Shown here: piece after piece, positions 31,539-34,898 of the stretch | How positions within the stretch are numbered: position 1 is the stretch's first letter | Layout: each line of letters starts with the position of its first letter | NCBI GenBank assembly: GCA_020428795.1 | Contig: JAGQME010000005.1 | Span: forward strand, 1-34,898 | DNA length: 34,898 nt | Reading direction: 5' to 3' | Origin: Candidatus Kaiserbacteria bacterium | GTDB lineage: Bacteria > Patescibacteriota > Minisyncoccia > Phycocordibacterales > UBA918 | The notes under the pieces: generated by a model | What the model saw: the letters and a program-made list of their open reading frames with translations, nothing else | Told to the model about the DNA's origin: nothing | Database searches by the model: none | Made by a program: the position numbers and the translations under genes

Positions 31539-31874
31539 CTACTTAATGTATTTGTTACCAACCGCACTTAATATACTGACTATCAAGGAAGCTATTAGGG
31601 CGGTGACGAAACCATCTACTGTGAAACCATCTACAAATGAGGCCACGAACATGAATATCAAAGCGTTAATTATAAATATAAATAAGCCAAGGGTTATGAT
31701 TGTAATTGGTAGCGTTAACACGATTAGAATTGGTCTCACTGTCACATTTAATAATCCCAGTATTAGGGCTGTGATCAGGGCAGTGTACAAGCCATCTACG
31801 GTCACTCCAGGCATGAAGTAAGCCACAATAAGCAGAGCTAGGGCCGAGATCAATACTTTAATAATAATTTTCAT
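31539..31874 (-). CDS. Four-helix membrane protein, PF04020 ("phage holin 4_2"/YvlD) family
   Basis: Small inner-membrane protein of 111 residues that is almost entirely hydrophobic: helices at about 3-22, 30-48, 52-75 and 86-107. The segment GLLNVTVRPILIVLTLPITI followed by ITLGLFIFIINALIFMFVAS is the family signature. Despite the family name there is no phage gene nearby; chromosomal members are widespread and their function is not established (YvlD of Bacillus belongs to envelope-stress regulons). It is transcribed alone from a good sigma-70-like promoter that places the +1 at the start codon, and is followed by two hairpins. Confidence 0.88.
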   Translation of the reverse strand: MKIIIKVLISALALLIVAYFMPGVTVDGLYTALITALILGLLNVTVRPILIVLTLPITIITLGLFIFIINALIFMFVASFVDGFTVDGFVTALIASLIVSILSAVGNKYIK

Positions 31875-31880
31875 ATCATC

Positions 31881-31909
31881 AGACTACTGTTTTCTTAAAA
31901 TTTAGTCAA
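31881..31909 (-). promoter_or_regulatory. Promoter of the PF04020 membrane-protein gene
   Basis: Minus strand TTGACT (31909-31904), 17-nt spacer, TAGTCT (31886-31881), then 6 nt to the ATG at 31874. The best -35/-10 pair in the window; a leaderless transcript is predicted. Confidence 0.65.
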
Positions 31910-31997
31910 ACTTCATTCCTTATACGAAGTTGTCTTTTGCTGAACCACCTCGATGCAAGCATGTTGAATAATGATGAAATATTAAGCCAAACACACT

Positions 31998-32013
31998 CCC
32001 CGTTTCATCGGGG
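31998..32013. other. GC hairpin with G8 run in the secA downstream gap
   Basis: CCCCG-6 nt-CGGGG (31998-32013) within a run of eight G (32010-32017), followed on the plus strand by TTATCTTTATT. It could end a plus-strand transcript, but no plus-strand gene is seen nearby. The rest of 31910-32038 shows no gene. Confidence 0.4.
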
Positions 32014-32038
32014 GGGGTTATCTTTATTAAAGAATAAT

Positions 32039-32070
32039 ATATCTACATATCATTAATGATATGTAGATAT
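32039..32070. repeat. 32-bp perfect palindrome
   Basis: Uninterrupted palindrome centred on CATTAATG, arms ATATCTACATATCATT and its complement. It lies between the GC hairpin at 31998-32013 and the secA terminator. AT-rich; could be a binding site, a cruciform or an extra terminator element. Confidence 0.75.
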
Positions 32071-32108
32071 GGTTCCAACCATACTCATTACTTCATTTAT
32101 TTTATTTA

Positions 32109-32150
32109 CAAAAACAAAACCTTTCGGTTAACCGAAAGGTTTTGTTTTTG
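32109..32150 (-). terminator. secA terminator: 42-bp perfect palindrome
   Basis: Arms 32109-32129 and 32130-32150 are perfectly complementary. Each has a CCTTTCGG-type GC core and an outer AAAACAAAAAC-type tract, so either strand gives a stem followed by a T-rich arm. It lies 20 nt past the secA stop. Confidence 0.85.
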
Positions 32151-32170
32151 TTTTAGTTTTTCTAATATAA

Positions 32171-34693
32171 CTAGACCTTGTCTACAATCTTCCAGCCAGA
32201 GGCCAAGAGTGGTTCGGCCTTCTTATATTTTAATTCTTGGGTATTTTTTCCATCAGTAATTACTACCAGATCATTTCGGCCATACTCGATAGTATTTATC
32301 CTTTGTACTGACTTATTTGTGTTAATAGCCTTATCTCCACCGGCTTTAGCAGCCACTTCTCTTGCCCGACGTAACTCGGCCTCATCCTTTTCAAGAACCT
32401 GAGGTTGCAACTGAGGTATCACTTCTGCCAATCTATACAAAAGTGTGACTTCCATTTCATTAAACAACCTCATCCCTTCCTTACGATACTCAATCAGAGG
32501 ATCTCTCTGACCGTAGGCTCGCAAATTTACACTACTTCTGGTGTACTGCATGACCTCTAAGTGCTCTACCCATAGCATGTCGATCATCTGCAGAGCTAAA
32601 CGCCGAAACAATGACAACCACTCTGTCTCGCCCAATTCGTCCTGCTTATTCTTAATCACTTCACTAGCCTCAGGAACGGTCTTAATCACCTCCCCTAGTA
32701 ATTCATCCAGCGCTTTAACATCGTTGCGTAAAATAGCACTCCTTCGCTTATAAACGACCTTCCGCTGGGTATTTAGTACGTTGTCGTAGGCTAAGACTTG
32801 TTTACGAGCGTCGAAATGAAATCCCTCGATTCGAGACTGGGCTCCTTCTAGTTGTTTAGAGATCATCCGATTTTCAATTGGCTGATCCTCTGGAATTCTA
32901 AAGGTGCCCATCAAACCCTTAATCCGATCACCGCCAAAGACTCTCATCAATTGATCCTCCATTGAAACAAAAAATTGAGTTTCGCCCGGATCACCCTGCC
33001 GACCGGCCCTACCTCTCAACTGATTATCAATTCGTCTGGCTTCATGTCTTTCGGTACCAAGGACAAACAAGCCACCTAAATCAAGCACTTCTTTCTCTTC
33101 TTCTTTACTGGCTTCAATACCACCAAGTTTAATGTCCACCCCACGACCAGCCATGTTGGTAGCCAAAGTCACCATCTTAATACGTCCGGCATTAGCAATA
33201 ATTTCACCCTCACGTTCGTGATTCTTGGCGTTAAGCATCTCATGCTTCACGCCAGCCTTTTGCAGTTCTTGGGAAAGTAATTCATTAGTATCAATCGAAG
33301 CTGTACCAATCAAAACCGGCTGACCCTTTTCGTTTAATTCTTTTACTTTATTTATGACGGCTTGATACTTACCTTTGGTAGTTTGGAAAATAAGATCATT
33401 CTTATCTATTCTAGCAACTGGTTTATGAGTCGGTACCGGTACCACTTCAAGCCCATAAACAGTATAGAATTCTTCTTGTGATGTAAGAGCTGTTCCGGTC
33501 ATACCGGCCAGTTTTTTATACATCTTGAAATAGTTTTGATAGGTTATCGAGGCGTAAGTCTTGGTCTCTTTTTGGATAGACACTCCTTCTTTGGCCTCCA
33601 CTGCCTGATGCAACCCATCAGACCACCTACGCCCTGGCTGCAAGCGACCGGTAAACTCATCGACAATCACTACCTCATTATCCTTAACCACGTACTCTTT
33701 ATCTCTAGTATAAAGAGCTTTGGCTCGAACCGCCGTCTCTAAGTGGTGCACAAATTTAATCCCTCTGTCTGTGTAAATATTTTCAACCCCCAATTGTCTC
33801 TCCACTTCTTCTATACCAGCGTCAGTCAAAGTAGCACTTTTTAATTTTTCATCTACTACGTAATGAACTTCCGGAGTTAATGTTTTGGCAATCGTTGAGA
33901 ATGTCTCATATAAATTTTGACTTTCCGTAGCTGGAGCGGAAATAATAAGAGGAGTTCTAGCTTCATCAATCAGTATCGAATCTATCTCATCCACAATCGC
34001 AAAAGTGTGCTCTCTTTGTCTTAACTTGTCTACTTCAAATTCTATATTGTCACGCAAAAAATCAAAACCATACTCATTGTTGGTACCATAGGTAATATCC
34101 GCTTGGTAAGCCTCTGGTCTAGTACAAGGTCTTAGAAAATCATAAACCACCTTAAACGAACCAACGACGTCTCGTTCCTCGTCAACCTCCTGATGATCTG
34201 GATCATACATAAACGAACTCTCATGATTGATGATGCCGCAAGTCAATCCGAGACCAGCGTATATCTGTCCCATCCAAACAGCGTCTCGTCTGGAAAGATA
34301 ATCGTTTACAGTTACCACGTGCACCCCTTTACCGGTTAACGCATTTAACGAAGCTGGCAAAGTTCCCACCAAAGTCTTACCCTCACCGGTTCTCATTTCG
34401 GTTATTTTCCCTCTATGCAAGAGCAAACCTCCAATCAACTGAACATCATAATGACGTAGACCAACCGTCCGCTTAGCCACCTCTCTAGTTAAAGCAAACA
34501 TCACGACCAAAACATCATCCAGACTTTTACCGGCCTGCACTTCATCTCTTATACTACTTACCCTTTCCTTTATCTGATCATCAGTTAGAGCTGATATTTC
34601 CGGTTCCAAAGCGTTAATTTCATCGATGATGGGCTTCAGAGACTTCAGCTCTTTCTCATAATTTGGGGCAAAAAAACGGTCTAAAATTGACAT
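32171..34693 (-). CDS. secA: Protein translocase ATPase SecA
   Basis: Motor of Sec export. Walker A region EMRTGEGKT (99-107), VHVVTVNDYLSRRDAVW (124-140), YGTNNEYGFDFLRDN (202-216), DEAD-like VDEIDSILIDEARTP (234-248), LAGMTGTA and the HEARRIDNQLRGRAGRQGDPG motif near 575 are all present. At 840 residues it is shorter than E. coli SecA (901). It lacks the C-terminal Cys/His zinc motif and instead ends in a basic/beta tail (YGRNDLVVITDG, then GWKIVDKV). The segment between CGIINHESS and AYQADITYGTN (about 153-200) is some 25 residues longer than usual. It is transcribed alone from an extended -10 promoter. It is presumably the exporter for the large surface proteins in this window. Confidence 0.97.
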   Translation of the reverse strand: MSILDRFFAPNYEKELKSLKPIIDEINALEPEISALTDDQIKERVSSIRDEVQAGKSLDDVLVVMFALTREVAKRTVGLRHYDVQLIGGLLLHRGKITEMRTGEGKTLVGTLPASLNALTGKGVHVVTVNDYLSRRDAVWMGQIYAGLGLTCGIINHESSFMYDPDHQEVDEERDVVGSFKVVYDFLRPCTRPEAYQADITYGTNNEYGFDFLRDNIEFEVDKLRQREHTFAIVDEIDSILIDEARTPLIISAPATESQNLYETFSTIAKTLTPEVHYVVDEKLKSATLTDAGIEEVERQLGVENIYTDRGIKFVHHLETAVRAKALYTRDKEYVVKDNEVVIVDEFTGRLQPGRRWSDGLHQAVEAKEGVSIQKETKTYASITYQNYFKMYKKLAGMTGTALTSQEEFYTVYGLEVVPVPTHKPVARIDKNDLIFQTTKGKYQAVINKVKELNEKGQPVLIGTASIDTNELLSQELQKAGVKHEMLNAKNHEREGEIIANAGRIKMVTLATNMAGRGVDIKLGGIEASKEEEKEVLDLGGLFVLGTERHEARRIDNQLRGRAGRQGDPGETQFFVSMEDQLMRVFGGDRIKGLMGTFRIPEDQPIENRMISKQLEGAQSRIEGFHFDARKQVLAYDNVLNTQRKVVYKRRSAILRNDVKALDELLGEVIKTVPEASEVIKNKQDELGETEWLSLFRRLALQMIDMLWVEHLEVMQYTRSSVNLRAYGQRDPLIEYRKEGMRLFNEMEVTLLYRLAEVIPQLQPQVLEKDEAELRRAREVAAKAGGDKAINTNKSVQRINTIEYGRNDLVVITDGKNTQELKYKKAEPLLASGWKIVDKV

Positions 34694-34702
34694 AACTGGA
34701 GT

Positions 34703-34711
34703 AGCATAACA
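34703..34711 (-). promoter_or_regulatory. Extended -10 promoter of secA
   Basis: Minus strand TGTTATGCT (34711-34703), then 9 nt to the ATG at 34693; no matching -35. Leaderless transcript predicted. Confidence 0.5.
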
Positions 34712-34753
34712 CGTTTCTCAAAGCTCTTCTATATAAATAAAATTAGACAAAAA

Positions 34754-34786
34754 AGACAAAACCGCTGTGGAGGAGCGGTTTTGTCT
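34754..34786 (-). terminator. Terminator of the lysine-rich protein gene
   Basis: A 13-bp perfect stem AGACAAAACCGCT / AGCGGTTTTGTCT with 7-nt loop (34767-34773). On the minus strand it is followed by TTTTTTGTCTAATTTTA, a clear T-tract. It lies 21 nt past the stop codon at 34808. Confidence 0.88.
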
Positions 34787-34807
34787 AAATAAATAAATTT
34801 AATTTAC

Positions 34808-34898
34808 TTATTTCTTTTTCTTAGTAGCCTTTTTCTTTGCAACTTTCTTGACTACCTTTTTCTTAGTAGCCTTTTTGGCAACCTTCTTAGCAACTTTT
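34808..34898 (-). CDS. Lysine-rich basic protein, C-terminal end (partial)
   Basis: The gene runs off the window. The visible 29 codons before the TAA encode only Lys, Val, Ala and Thr: KVAKKVAKKATKKKVVKKVA, then KKKATKKKK. This is a histone H1-like repeat as found in the tails of HU-type, AlgP-type and some ribosomal proteins. It probably binds DNA or RNA through charge. Which folded domain, if any, precedes it cannot be seen. The terminator at 34754-34786 and the in-frame codon-by-codon repeat support a real gene. Confidence 0.75.
   Translation of the reverse strand, partial: KVAKKVAKKATKKKVVKKVAKKKATKKKK

Noticed and set aside
21011-31874. Prophage remnant, suggested by the tail-fibre-like protein and the holin-named protein
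   Set aside because: No capsid, portal, terminase, integrase or lysis genes are present. The fibre has a Sec signal peptide and the PF04020 family is mostly chromosomal.

Overview
This window looks like a chromosomal segment of a Patescibacteria (CPR) genome, probably a Parcubacteria-type lineage. The grounds are: a split transketolase next to rpiB, a divergent rpe and gap as a minimal pentose/triose pathway; an Obg that ends after its G domain; a short SecA without the C-terminal zinc motif; very tight gene packing with start codons that mostly lack a Shine-Dalgarno sequence; and several very large, Ser/Thr/Gly-rich secreted proteins of the kind common in these genomes. The taxon is an inference from gene content; no rRNA gene is present. 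All genes lie on the minus strand except one PfkB-family kinase.

Layout. Positions 74-2143 carry a secreted coiled-coil lytic transglycosylase and ribosomal protein bL25, and 2224-3228 (+) the sugar kinase, divergent from bL25. Positions 3323-8038 form one compact minus-strand run: gap, rpiB, rpe-like, transketolase N half, transketolase C half and, 8 nt later, a type IV pilin-like protein. Positions 8085-12230 hold a four-gene cell-surface operon: two paralogous WxL-like beta-sandwich proteins flanking a DUF916-like membrane-anchored protein, then a fibronectin-III-like membrane protein. Positions 12337-27352 form a second, roughly 15-kb surface operon: a membrane-tethered helix-turn-helix protein, a 1858-residue tail-fibre-like protein, a NYN-domain (PIN-like) nuclease, and a 2665-residue glycine-rich protein with two seven-bladed propellers. 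A second membrane-tethered helix-turn-helix paralogue (27811-28809) lies just upstream of that operon. Positions 28910-34898 are housekeeping: gatB and obg in one operon, a PF04020-type membrane protein, secA, and the end of a lysine-rich basic protein.

How it fits together. gap, rpiB, rpe and tkt supply non-oxidative pentose-phosphate and triose-phosphate conversions. SecA would export the adhesins, the pilin and the transglycosylase. The region from 8085 to 28809 reads as a dedicated surface-display island with its own paired membrane-bound regulators and an embedded RNase.

Expression signals. Many first genes of transcription units have a -10 box (often an extended TGnTATAAT type) ending only 6-11 nt before the start codon, which implies leaderless mRNAs. 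Units are separated by long, often perfect, inverted repeats. I saw no tRNA, rRNA, CRISPR array, insertion sequence or replication origin.
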